This document shows positions 23,016 to 33,899 of a DNA stretch of 64,000 nt, piece by piece. Source of the stretch: Mesocentrotus franciscanus (Eukaryota; Echinodermata; Echinoidea; Camarodonta; Strongylocentrotidae); assembly GCA_037976565.1 (NCBI GenBank), contig CP137686.1, forward strand, positions 2,956,019-3,020,018, given 5' to 3'. The position numbers and the translations under genes are program-made. The notes below the pieces were generated by a model. It did no database searches and was not told where the DNA came from. It was given only the letters and a program-made list of their open reading frames with translations. How positions within the stretch are numbered: the stretch's first letter is position 1; the number at the start of each line of letters is the position of its first letter.

Positions 23016-23689
23016 GAGTGATTTCAAGTACGGTGTTGGTGTTGGTGTTGGTGTTGAGAGCGTGGAAAGGCTGCTAAACCGAGCTCCAACACCGACGGTC
23101 AGTTTAGAAGGACGATACCGATCACGTTATCGATAGCTCAACACCAGCCTCAACGCCGAGTGACGTCACTCTACAGGCGAAAAGTCTTGCGATAAAAGCA
23201 TAATCCTTTCAGAAATTCCAATGAATTACATCATATCAAATATCAAATGTAAAGTCATATTAAAAAATGAATAGAGAAAATATCATTTCTCTTGAAAAAC
23301 GTATATAGCTCCCATCATTTACAGTTGTTTTGACGGGAAAATGGATTTTACCTTGGCTTGATCGTGAGTTTCTTGACAGATGCACGCATAGTTACCTGCG
23401 GTATACTGCAACACCAACACCAACACCAAACTTGAAATCACGAATTTCCCAATCCCTAGGGGCTGGTGTTGGTGAATGGGAAAATTACACGTAAATCGTC
23501 AACACCAACCGCGATACTCGGTTCAGCAGACGACATTCAACACCAGCCCTCAACACAGACTGCCGGAAATGCGTCATATTTTCCGAGGTCAACCTCAACA
23601 CCAGCATGATTTCAAGTTCGGTGTTGTAGCTGGTGTTGGTGTTCTCACAACACCAACACCAGCTTTCAACACCGTACTTGAAATCACTC
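23016..23689. mobile_element. Inner 674 bp palindromic MITE rich in GGTGTT
   Basis: The ends GAGTGATTTCAAGTACGGTG and its complement CACCGTACTTGAAATCACTC are perfect inverted repeats with AGT duplicated on both sides. Two further internal arms (TTGAAATCACG near 23431 and GATTTCAAGTTCGG near 23608) and (GGTGTT)n blocks make it a double palindrome. No transposase. It sits inside the larger element at 22272-24306. Confidence 0.82.
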
Positions 23690-24309
23690 AGTGTATATTT
23701 GTATACTAATCTTGGGCGTAATTAGTAAATTGAGTGCTTATTACGCGCGTCATCATATGCGCTGTGCACATGTGGATCATGAAGACAAGTCACGATTTCA
23801 ATTAGTGGTTATAGATCGAGAGCATTAAAATCGTCATATCCTAGCATGTAATTTCTTAGTAAGTTCTCATCTGTGATGTCTCCGGTCAACACACAATCTT
23901 CTTCTAACTCGTCTATTGGCACGAAGTTGGTTCTGGGCAAGGAATATTGCCGCCATTATATCACCCCGAAAGATACAACAACCCCCTACCTATTGTAAAT
24001 ATTGTTGTAAATACCACGCAAGATAAGATAAGATAAAAGATACAACAATTTTCAGAATACCAATTATCTTGTCATAATATCTCCCGTGCGCATATGCAAA
24101 TGAGGATTAAGCGCCATTTTTGTAATACTACGCACTATTACAAGCGCACAAAAGTTTGAGCGCAGGCGCGACCAAAGAAATGAGAGAAAAGATACAACAA
24201 AAAATCAGATACAACAAAAGTTACAACAATGTTCAGAATACCAACTTTATCTTATCTTCAAAGATACAACAGTATTAGAGATAACACAGGGTTCAGAATA
24301 TGGCCCCTG

Positions 24310-26100
24310 GTCTTACATCACCCCTCTGACAATATTGTGCCTCTAAACTGAATCAAGGGCTTTATTACAGATTGGTGCTCATAATGTTTATATCTTATAC
24401 AAACTTCAATATTTATTATTAAGAACTACAGTGTGAATCACAAAAATCATGAGAATGGAAACCTAGATTCAACCTTACATGTCTTTACAATCAATACACG
24501 ATTTATTTAGATATTAATAACCTCTAAGTTTCTTTTAAATCTGACTCTTGATCCAAATTTTTTATGTAATTTTAATGTTTGATATTGACATGTACTTTAC
24601 ACCAGAAAATTGTAAAGTTTTTTGTTAATGTAGGTATTCATATGCTTGTTTTATAATTTGTGTATTCATTACAAAAGCGACATATGATAGTCTTCAGAAT
24701 TTGTAATACGACCAAAATTGACATACTTGAACAGAATGTAAATGAAATGAAGAAGAATGAATTAAAATGAATAGTTGTTTTCGTAATGCATGTAAATTTC
24801 ACCACGGACATTAGTAAGGGTATATATCATTTTATAAAATAAAGTGTTTATATTAATATTTATATAAATGGAGGATTGAGGCTAGAATCCATGAAAGTAT
24901 GAGGCGTGTAAGGCGGGTTGCCACAACATGCCATAACGATTATAGCGTACATATATTTTTAAAAGATTAAGACAATCTTTTGTAACCTTCATCACGAATT
25001 CTGAAAATTATGATGCAATAAAATTTACTTTAATCATATAGTTTTCGTTTTATGAGATATGTTGCCTGGTCACTGACTATACGGTCGATTATATCCCCTT
25101 GGCATGGATGACTTTTGAATGGGGTCCTTTGAGGAAACTGCGTTAAGCAAATAAGCGATATGATTACGGTCGTGAACGAGGCCGTGGGTGAGTCACTGTG
25201 GGATCTTGAGGATGATCAAGGGAGTGAAACTGAAATGAGAAGTGAGAATTTAGAGAGCTATTGAAAGACAGTTAATAATGTTTCCGCTTCCGCGTGGTTC
25301 ATTATTATACAATATACCAAACAAATCACAAATTCGATCATATATATATCCACAAATAATATACAAAAATGATTAAACAAATTATAACCAAATAATGGCT
25401 TAACAATGATCGCGAGTATCACAGCCAAAGACTCTGGGGCAGAAAAAAACACAAAAATTACGAAATGGATCTTTCAATATATATGATATTACAGATACTA
25501 GCGATTCACAGTGAAATATTTAATCATTTTGTTTATATTGTCAGGCTGCCAACACTCTCAAAAAGTTTGCTAATTAAAAGTAGAACCTTTTGTTTTGTGT
25601 ATCAATTCATTTTATTTGAGATTCGTTTGATATGTGTAACTATTTTTTACATTTTGATATATGATCATCCTCGGAGAAAAAGAATCTCGGTATTCAAATC
25701 GATACTTTGTTTAGAAAATTATTCTATTAAGTATTTGACCTAGCGAAGTAAAATGTCTTAACTCGTACTCAGATCACGTTTAAACAATCTACTTTAGCAA
25801 ACCGACTTACTTATAAGCATTGTGAGATTGCACGTTCAATCAAAGTAATGCGCAATTTACACGCCGCATTAAATGCAAACTAATATAATTGTGCGCAGCT
25901 TATGATGACTGCACACGAAAACCATAAGCCTGCCAATCAATACTTTCAAAATAATTGGCGCAAGTCTGCCAGGGAGCTGTCTTAAATTTAGGGTAAAATA
26001 CTTAACCAGAAGCATCAACTGAATACGGAAAGTTGATTAATTATTTTATGTAAGTATAAAAAAATAAGTAAACATTTCTGACCTTAAGTGTTGAATTGAA
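24310..26100. other. Unit 4 3' flank after the transposon, no gene seen
   Basis: Resumes the unit 1-like flank: GTCTTACATCACC, the GTGTTTATATTAATATTTATA stretch and CGTTTAAACAATCTACTTTAG. ORFs here are not kept between units. Confidence 0.55.
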
Positions 26101-26170
26101 TACTGGCCTCGGTAGAGAGGAAACGGAATGAAGTGACGTAAAGAATTGCTTTATGCCGGTTGCACGAGAG

Positions 26171-26257
26171 GCGTCATTTGATTGACGTAAAACTGCGTCA
26201 GTGACTCGTGATGTCATTGACGCGCCATATATACAAAATTGATAGGAAATTGAACAG
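26171..26257 (+). promoter_or_regulatory. Unit 4 bZIP-site cluster with TATA box
   Basis: Third copy of the block, with all half sites in the same order and TATATACA at 26228. The flank before it contains ACGTAAAGAATTGCTTTATG, an imperfect inverted repeat also shared by units 1 and 3. Confidence 0.45.
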
Positions 26258-26292
26258 TACACACGAGTTATTGGCGCATTGGCTAATTGCCT

Positions 26293-26676
26293 TTATAGAC
26301 TTATCAGCGGAGGAAATAACGAGCGTGAAATGACGCCTTGTGTGGAACGTGAATTACACATGACATTCGATTGATATGCCGGAGTTATAAGATGGCGGAT
26401 AAAATGTATAGAGAGAATAGTTAAAGGGTATATTTTACATTTATAAGATGATACACGTGGGATGGGGGAAGTGTAATCGGAGAAATATATTGAGATGGAT
26501 ATGGGGTAATGAAAGATATTGCGATGAGAGACTAGTTTAATATGCTGGTGAAGACAAAAGACGATGGGTATGTTGTGGTGGGGATAATTGAGCCATATGA
26601 TAAATACTACCTGTATGCAATGCACTGCCGCCGGGCCCAAGAGACATGATATGGAGGGAGACACTATAGCCCACAT
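26293..26676 (-). other. Antisense 127-codon ORF conserved in type A units (unit 4)
   Basis: Relative to unit 1 it has a 6-base insertion and two 3-base deletions, so the length stays 127 codons. No domain recognised; probably not coding. Confidence 0.2.
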
Positions 26677-27184
26677 GGATTTGTACTTGTTCTATTGTTC
26701 TATTTTAATTTTTTGTTTGTTGATGGGTTTATTTTGTTTTTTGTTTAGTTTTAGAACTCCATTTAGTCTTTACTTTAATTTAGTTCCATATTATCCTATT
26801 TTATTATTGATTCGATTTGAAAAAAGGAAGGGACTTGGCAATAACACTTGGGATGTTTCGGACTTAATAATACTCACAGTATTCCTTGGCTATTGAGTTT
26901 TTGTCAGTACTGGGAATAGAAGACTTTTAGCTTTAATATCCACGTTTGTATCAGCACATTCAGAAACATTCCGGATCATGAACGATCTTATTGATAAAAA
27001 AGATTAGATTCGGACCGAAATCTAAACCAAAATAAAAAAAAAAAACAGGTATTTTGACTTTTACTACATTCTCAACGCCGAAAAATCATATAAATTCTTT
27101 GTTAACTCCATGTAACCTTTGGTGTCCACCTCTTTCATGTCTTTGATACTTTCAGTTTCATTTTTTTTCGACCTCCACTCCATT

Positions 27185-27385
27185 GCTATCGCTCTCTCTC
27201 TCTCTCTCTCCCTGCCTCTTTCTCTCTCATTCTCTCTCTCTCTCTTTCCATTATTCTCTCCTTTCTGTTATTGTATGTTGGTTACTCAAATAAAAACCCA
27301 CCTCCCCTTTCCTTCACCTCCCTCCCATTCTCTTTCTTTCTCCCTCTCTCTCTCTCTCTCTCTTCCCCCTCCCTTTTTCTCGCTC
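27185..27385. repeat. Unit 4 CT microsatellite pair
   Basis: (CT)n and (TCTC)n tracts at about 27190-27250 and 27335-27385. The ATG-bearing spacer of the other units is largely deleted between them. Confidence 0.88.
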
Positions 27386-27703
27386 TCTCAAGTATATCCC
27401 TGTCTGGAAAAGGTTTCTGACATATAATCTAGGCGACTAAATAATACGGACAGAAATTGCTTACTTTAGCACTAATGAACGTAAATATAAAATTATTGAT
27501 CTAATTATTTTACTTATTTCCCCACTATCATTGAAATTAAAGCTGCATAGATTTTTTTTTTTAATTATCATATTTGCCGAATTTATACTTATATGTTCTT
27601 GGCAAAGAGTAATACATACAAATAGATGGACCTTGAACGAACCACAGCCTGCATGTTCAATAAAAAATGTTTTTAAAGCTTTATTTACATATATATAAAA
27701 TCA

Positions 27704-27745
27704 CATAAAACATAAAAGTTCATGATCTGCTTTATCGTCAGACTG
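27704..27745 (+). promoter_or_regulatory. Unit 5 core promoter candidate
   Basis: CATAAAAC at 27704 overlaps CATAAAAG at 27711, which lies 29 bp before the A of CGTCAGACTG (27740). A small insertion separates the two motifs compared with units 2 and 4. Confidence 0.35.
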
Positions 27746-27996
27746 TTAACCCTGATATCTCTCTTCCGTGAAGTCAGGTTTTTTAAGCAGATGTTTTAGC
27801 CTTTATTGAAAATTCAAATAAATAATGTTCAAATCTAACGCCAGCGTATACCTAGATAGACGGCTTATCATTTGTGCTTAGGCCCAGTTAGGGTCAATAT
27901 ACGATTACTGGTATAGGGACTGAAAGCGCTGATGCAAGAACGGATCGTTTCGCTGCATGTAGGCTGCAAGTGTGGTGATGAGAATTGTTGCATGAG
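27740..27996 (+). other. Unit 5 leader exon
   Basis: It ends at GAG|GTAAGTATG. The leader ATG at 27932 encodes the cysteine-rich start (GCKCGDENCC) and stops after 23 codons at 29397, just past the splice, because exon 2 begins GATTTAA. Confidence 0.5.
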
Positions 27997-29390
27997 GTAA
28001 GTATGATTTGCATCACACTGATATTGAGGAGGCGATGTTGGCCTAAAGGGGAAATTCCAGACAATGTATAGGGAACTTGATGTATTGGCAAGTTTATATC
28101 AGAAAAATGGATATGATCAGTCAGAAAACAGTGGCAATTATCGTCGTCAATTGTCATAAAATATTCATCGTTATACATTAAATTCTTATTTATATAGTGA
28201 AGTAACAAATCTTTTGTGTGACACAAGCTCATGCGACAAATGCTACGCGGTAGGTAATTTCCGACACTAACAAAATTATTAACTTCAACCGCGGACCAAT
28301 ACTAGTCCTACAACTTACCCTAACGCTAACCATAATTCATAGCCTAGAACCCAATTGCATCCCTAACCCTATAGTTTTTAATTATCAAATAGACACCGGA
28401 GCAATTGTCGCATAAGAAACATTGGATCACCTATGAAGTTTAAGTGCAAGCTTCAGCACTGTTTTATAGATCTGTTCCTGTCATCAACATCATTATCTTC
28501 ATCTTGGGCATCAGTTAGAAAAGGCAAAGATTTTTGTTGTTAAAAAAGTACGTTAAAGTCTACCGGTGTCTCGACAAACAGACCCTGCCAGGAGGAGAAG
28601 CGATGACTCAGTGGCAGAACAGTGGTCCTGTAACTAAGAGTTCCCGTGTTCGAAACCAAGTCTATGCGTTAGTGTCCTTTTGTTAAGGCATCTACCCTCA
28701 TTATCAATTCCCTCGGATAAGATATAACGTCGTATGTTACCCCTGGTTGCTTACTAACGACAATTTTCCACCTCGCAAAAAACGAAATATTCCTGCAGTC
28801 CTCAATCAATGTCAGTTGTTAGGTATAAAGTTAACATTTTTTTTGAGTAAATTCTGTACATAATCGTTTCTGATTTTATTCACACTTTGAGTAATAGAAA
28901 ACAAATTGACAACAGAATATCTAGCATGAATAGTTATTATACTTCCATTCTAGACTGATTAAGGTTTAAGCATCGAGCCTGTAGGCAAAATTTCCCACCA
29001 AACCAAAATCATAAAAAAGATAAGAAAACAAGCATAATAAGCTAGTGACTTGGCTCGAAAGCATGATCCTGTTATTACTCATCAAAAAATAATTTGTATT
29101 AATCATATTGAGGATTTAGTAATGATACTATCCTTTACAGGTACTGTGACGCTCATGGCGCTTCGTAATAATTACCCTTGTTACAGCAGAGCCGCCACAG
29201 TAACTAGCGCTCAAGCATATCAAGTAGGCTTACCCCTTTACACCTGGGTGTAGAGAGGCAAATGTAGATTATTGCCTTGCCAAAGTACATTAGTTTCTGG
29301 CAAAGATTCGAACACGTTACCTTGTGATCTACAGTCAGGTCACTTTTCGACTAGACTGTTAAACCTTTACAGCTTTTTTTTATGTTTCAG
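27997..29390. repeat. Unit 5 intron with two SINE remnants
   Basis: The plus-strand SINE is at about 28585-28805 (B box GTTCGAAACC) and the minus-strand SINE at about 29115-29365. The acceptor TATGTTTCAG ends at 29390. Confidence 0.7.
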
Positions 29391-29525
29391 GATTTAAAAC
29401 AATCTGCTTCTATTTCTAACGAGTGGAAAAGTCAACTTCTTTCAAACACCGCGATCAAGCACAAACAGACCGTGTCATCAGCTAGTACAACGGCTTATTA
29501 TCTGCCACAAACAAGCACGTGCAAT

Positions 29526-30158
29526 ATGGATGAACACCCCCAAGATAGGCCACGTTTGCAGCGTTCCTATATTGGTTCAGTTTTTTTAATATTTCTTTTT
29601 GGTCCCGTAATACTTTTTGGAGCAGGAATCATAGGAGTTGCAGCCTTTGCAGAAGTTCAGAATTTGATGAATGCAGGAATAGGAGTTTTAGTTACTGGAA
29701 TCGTCGTTATGATCCTTAGTTGCGCCTCTTATTGCTATATCAGAAATAAATTTTCGGGGTCGAGGCATCCTAGTCTTGCAATAACTGGGCCATCAAATTC
29801 CGATGCCAATGCCTCAAACACCACATCTATACTGGAAGTACAACCTCCTATTATCCATGGACCAAATCGCCTCCCGATATACGAGTACTCATATCGACAA
29901 CAGGCAGGATCCATTCAACAGGTCCAAACTGGCACAAACCAGTACACACCGGCTCAAGCCGCTTTCATTCTTAACACACCGGAGCAAACTGCTGTTAACC
30001 ACTTCCCAGTAGCTCAATTCCCGATCAACAAGCAGACACCGGCTCAACTCGCTCTCAACCAGCTCCCACCGGCTCAAACCGATATCAACCGGTACGCATC
30101 AGCTCCTGCTAATCAACCGCCGCCTTCTTATAACGAAGTAATGGGGGCTTTACGTTAA
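29526..30158 (+). CDS. Copy 5: two-pass membrane protein with six decapeptide repeats and PPSY motif
   Basis: An intact 210-codon ORF from the conserved MDEHPQDRP start (A at -3, G at +4). The frame stays open upstream to an ATG at 29382, but that ATG lies in the polypyrimidine tract of the splice acceptor, and the homologous upstream codons contain a stop in copy 3, so 29526 is preferred. Hydrophobic segments lie at about 16-41 and 48-72 with a very short loop. The tail carries LPIYEYSY (116-123), six perfect-length decapeptides (134-193, one more than copies 1, 3 and 4) and PPPSYNEV (198-205). The extra repeat is QFPINKQTPA/QLALNQLPPA against a single QLAINQLPPA in copy 3. A cytosolic tail with PPxY suggests recruitment of WW-domain proteins; function unknown. 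Confidence 0.82.
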   Translation: MDEHPQDRPRLQRSYIGSVFLIFLFGPVILFGAGIIGVAAFAEVQNLMNAGIGVLVTGIVVMILSCASYCYIRNKFSGSRHPSLAITGPSNSDANASNTTSILEVQPPIIHGPNRLPIYEYSYRQQAGSIQQVQTGTNQYTPAQAAFILNTPEQTAVNHFPVAQFPINKQTPAQLALNQLPPAQTDINRYASAPANQPPPSYNEVMGALR

Positions 30159-30212
30159 ACCTTGTCAAGATATTCAGCGGTAAACCGCGGCGTGTGTTTT
30201 TGATTTAATACT

Positions 30213-30394
30213 AGGGACTTTTAAATTTGCACGACGAGAACGTGGACTGCTACGTGGACATCCTTTTAAGGCAATGTGACGTCCTTTTAAGGCACTACCG
30301 GGCACTGACAGTGCCTTAAAAGGACGTCACATTGCCTTAAAAGGATGTCACAGCTAGCAGTCCACGTGCTCGTCGTGCAAATCTAAAAGTCCCT
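30213..30394. mobile_element. 182 bp foldback MITE just after the unit 5 stop codon
   Basis: The ends AGGGACTTTTA and TAAAAGTCCCT are flanked by ACT on both sides. Two arms of about 80 bp pair almost perfectly around the loop ACCGGGCACTGAC. Each arm contains a roughly 20 bp motif (TCCTTTTAAGGCA) twice. It begins 55 bases after the stop, so it should lie in the 3' UTR. Other units have no insertion here. Confidence 0.85.
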
Positions 30395-30399
30395 ACTGA

Positions 30400-31384
30400 T
30401 GTAAAGAGTACGAAGTTGCCATTCATTGACACCAACAAAAACCGCGGAGGTAATTCTCACGGCGGTTTGCCGCTTCATAATTAGCAGAACGAGCTTTTTC
30501 TTCTGTTGCTAAATTCTGATCTAACACAGGGCATGAAATGAGAAAGAAATTTATAGTCAAGACTCTACAATTTTTTAGACCTTAATGTTTTTTAACATCA
30601 TTTTACCTTGTTGGTGACGAATCTTATTTCCAGCCCAACTGATTATCAACAAAACCCTAAATAGTGTAGATGACTATTCAATGATAAGTTACAAAAGTAG
30701 GTACGATGGAGTAAGTCATCTTTCTTAAAAGAAAAAAGTAAATAGAATTATACTCTGATTGTACATATCCATTTTTGCAGTCATGTATATATTTTAAGTA
30801 CTCATTAAATTTAAAAATTAGTTCTTTTGTCTAAAGTTTGGAACAAACTGCTAAGAATGTTTGTCATGCACATGTACTTAGTGGGATATAGTAACAAATA
30901 ATCTGGTGTATCATTTTGCAAGGAAACGAAGTGAGCAAGCAAGCAAAAAAGTTTGAGTCTTTTATTCATATAGCCGGTAGTGTTGTATCATTTGAGGAAA
31001 TGTGTTTGGTTTTGTTTTTTCATTGATATAAGAAACCCACATGCAAAATGATGCAATCCACATGCGGGTAACATGTGACCTGTTAATCTCTATTTTAAAA
31101 AATATATTTATACGATAACGTTTAACCAAAGTAAGTGTAGACATATTAATGCGTGTATACATATTTATCCATATATATGCTCTTCGGGTCTTGCATCACC
31201 CCTCTGACAATATTGTGCCTATAAACTGAATCACGGGCTTTATTACAGATTGGTGCTCATAATGTGTACGTCTTATGTCAAATGCAATATTTATGACTAA
31301 GAACTACAGTGTGAGTCACAAAAATCATGAAAATGTAAACCTAGATTCAATCTCACATGTCTTTACAACCAATACACGATATAA
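30400..31384. other. Unit 5 3' flank before the LINE, no gene seen
   Basis: Diverged flank with AACCGCGGAGG...GGCGGTTT and AGCAAGCAAGCAAAAAAG (30937). No ORF is conserved. Confidence 0.5.
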
Positions 31385-32434
31385 TAATATAATAAACCAT
31401 TCTTATATAGCGCAAATCACTAACATAAATTTAAGTCCCTATATGCGCTCAGAAAAAAGAAGGGATAATAGCAGACATGAGGGAAGAGAAAGAATAATTG
31501 CTTTGTCATAACATTGTACTATTTTAACAAACGAAAACAAAAATGTGTCTTTAAGAGACTCTTGAAATTTTCTACTGTATCAACCTGCTTAAGATGACTA
31601 GGTAATTTATTACATAACTCTGCAGCTGCCAGTTGAAAGAATCTCGCACCATAGTAATTTGTTCATATTGAGGGAGGAACTAAAAGGATTTTGACTGAGG
31701 GCGAAGGTTTCTTGCCGGGCAATATTTTGTTATCAATTGTTGTAAGTAATCAGGATCTAACCTTTGCATGCACAAGAACACCAATGTCAAAATCTCAAAA
31801 TCATATTCGTTGTTTTACTGGAAGCCAATGAAGTTTTTCTAAAACTGGGCTAATGTGATCATTAGGTCGAGTGCGAGTAATCAACCTTGCCGCAGAGCTT
31901 TTGATTCTTTGCAACTTCTGAATTTCATTATCAGGAAGACCATATAAGAAACAGAAGTCAAGGCGAGAAACTACATGAGCATGAACAAGTCTTTCTGTGG
32001 ACCCTCTTTGAAAGAAAGGGACGAATTGTCCCAATCTAATGCAAAGCAAATGATGCTGCTTTGCAGATATAATTCACATGAGCTGACAATGTCAAGTGTT
32101 CATTTAGTCTCACACCAAGGTTTTGAGCTGAGTCAACATAGTGTATTACAGCGTTACCAAATGAAATGGTATCGATCGGTTTACATTGTCTAAATTTACT
32201 TGTAAAGTGAAGGACCTCAGTTTTATCCTCATTGAGTTTTAAGACCATTATGAGCCGACCAAATCTTGATATCTACCATACAAGCCAGGAGTTGCAAAAC
32301 TGCTTCATTCTGACGACCTTTCTTGAATACACTTGGGTATCATCGGCATGCATCATACCATTTAACTTGTGTTTGCAGATGATATCCTGCAATGGGGCTT
32401 GGGGCAACATACAAACTGAAGGTTGCCGGACCGA
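31385..32434 (-). mobile_element. 5'-truncated non-LTR retrotransposon (CR1/L2-like), inactive
   Basis: Read on the minus strand, it encodes the C-terminal part of a reverse transcriptase: the active-site motif appears as HADDTQVY (32339-32350 covers the core) instead of F/YADD. It is followed by KLNEDKTEVLHF (near 32240), NLGVRLNEHL, and LQRIKSSAARL...LHWLPVKQRI near 31801, hallmarks of CR1/L2-type LINEs. Frames break near 32040. The 3' end has TAT-AGCGC and a (TTA)n-like tail, as in the fragment at 21657. It is flanked by ATATA and interrupts unit 5 DNA that is continuous in unit 2. Confidence 0.85.
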
Positions 32435-32905
32435 ATATATTTAATTAAAGATATAAATTCAAATTATAACCTCTTAGTTTGTTTAAATCTGATTCTTGAT
32501 CAATACAATCTGGCTACAGACAGCTGAACAGTAGTATTGTTTTTAAAATCATATTCATTTTTTGTTATGCTCGAGACTTTAATGAAATGGATGGTGAACC
32601 CCAAATTTGGTTAAGTGGGTGTTATCCAAATTTAATGTACTCGCATGCATGATGACATTTGGCTCATTCGTGGTTGAAAACGATTTGTTTCGTTTCGGGT
32701 TATTTTCTTTTGTCTTGTGTATGTTTCTTTTGTTTCGCTATGTTTTTGTAATGGTCAGTTGTCAGTTATTCATGTCATTTTTTGTGTAAGCAACCATTCT
32801 AATCAAATAAGACGTTTCTAGCTATCATAACATTATGTCTCCACAATTCTACTTCAATGTGTTAGGATATTTTGGGGGCTCGAATTTGGGTTTCCTTTTT
32901 ATCCC
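32435..32905. other. Unit 5 type B flank segment
   Basis: Homologous to the duplicated segment of unit 2 (10000-10690), present once. No gene seen. Confidence 0.55.
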
Positions 32906-32911
32906 CTCGCC

Positions 32912-33895
32912 GTTTGACGGATTTTAATGAAATTTGATATGAAGGTACAAGGTATCAAAATACAGGCTAAGTTCGATTTCGGAGTAAGTAGGTCAAAGGT
33001 CAAAGGTCAAAGGTCATAGCTCATAATATATGCGAAAAATACACATTTTGTTTCCGATCGATAACTTTAGTAATGTTTGACGGATTTTAATGAAATTTTA
33101 TATAAAGGTACATGGTATAAAAACACAGCCTAAGTTCGATTTCGGAGTATGTAGGTCAAAGGTCATAGCTCATTAAATATACGAATCTGGTTTCCGTTCG
33201 ATAACTTTAATGTTTGACGGATTTTAATCAAATTTGATATGAAGGTATATGGTATCAAAACACAGCCTAAGTTCGATTTCGGAGTATGTAGGTCAAAGGT
33301 CATAGCTCATTAAATATGTGAATCTGGTTTCCGTTCGATAACTTTAATGTTTGACGGATTTTAATGAAATTTGATATGAAGGTACATGGTATCAAAACAC
33401 AGCCTAAGTTCGATTTCGGAGTATGTAGGTCAAAGGTCATAGCTCATTAAATATGCGAATCTAGTTTCCACTCGATAACTTTAGTAATGTTTGACGGATT
33501 TTAATCAAATTTGATATGAAGGTTCATGGTATCAAAACAAAGCCTAAGTTCGATTTCGGAGTATTTAGGTCAAAGGTCATAGCTCATTAAATATGCGAAT
33601 CTGGTTTCCGTTCGATAACTTTAATGTTTGACGGATTTTAATCAAATTTGAAATGAAGGTAAATGGTATCAAAACACAGCCTAAGTTTGATTTCGGAGTA
33701 TGTAGGTCAAAGGTCATAGCTCATTAAATATGCGAATCTAGTTTCCATTCGATAATTTTAGTAATGTTTGACGGATTTTAATGAAATTTGATATGAAGCT
33801 ACATAGTATCAAAACACAGCCTAAGTTCAATTAGTATGTATGTAGGTCAAAGGAGTAAGGTAATAGCTCATTAAATATGCAAAACACCTAATTAT
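32912..33895 (+). repeat. Satellite of seven 137-140 bp repeats with DR1-like sites
   Basis: The phrase GTTTGACGGATTTTAAT recurs at 32912, 33075, 33212, 33349, 33489, 33626 and 33766. Periods are 163, 137, 137, 140, 137 and 140 bp. The 137/140 difference is a TAG before TAATG. Each unit contains TTCGATTTCGGAGTA and AGGTCAAAGGTCA, the latter a perfect direct repeat of AGGTCA spaced by one base. The first unit has four half sites and the last one is degenerate. It lies where units 2-like DNA would otherwise continue. Confidence 0.92.
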
Positions 33896-33899
33896 ATAT

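Larger units (their letters stand above)
22272..24306. mobile_element. 2.03 kb inverted-repeat DNA transposon without coding capacity, nested
   Basis: The ends are GGGCGGTATTCTGAAC and GTTCAGAATATGGCCC, inverted with two mismatches and flanked by CTG on both sides. Units 1 and 3 keep the empty site (ATTCTGGTCTTAC), which defines the insertion and its 3 bp duplication exactly. Sub-terminal copies of GGTATTCTGAA or its complement recur (22278, 22362, 24053, 24233, 24293), with runs of GATAAGATAAGATA. There is no transposase ORF, so it is non-autonomous. A 3 bp duplication fits PIF/Harbinger-like elements, but CTG is not their usual TWA target, so the superfamily is left open. Confidence 0.85.

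Noticed and set aside
29382..29525. Longer N-terminus for copy 5 starting at 29382
   Set aside because: The ATG lies in the splice acceptor tract and the matching stretch of copy 3 contains a stop; copy 4 has a stop just before the conserved ATG.
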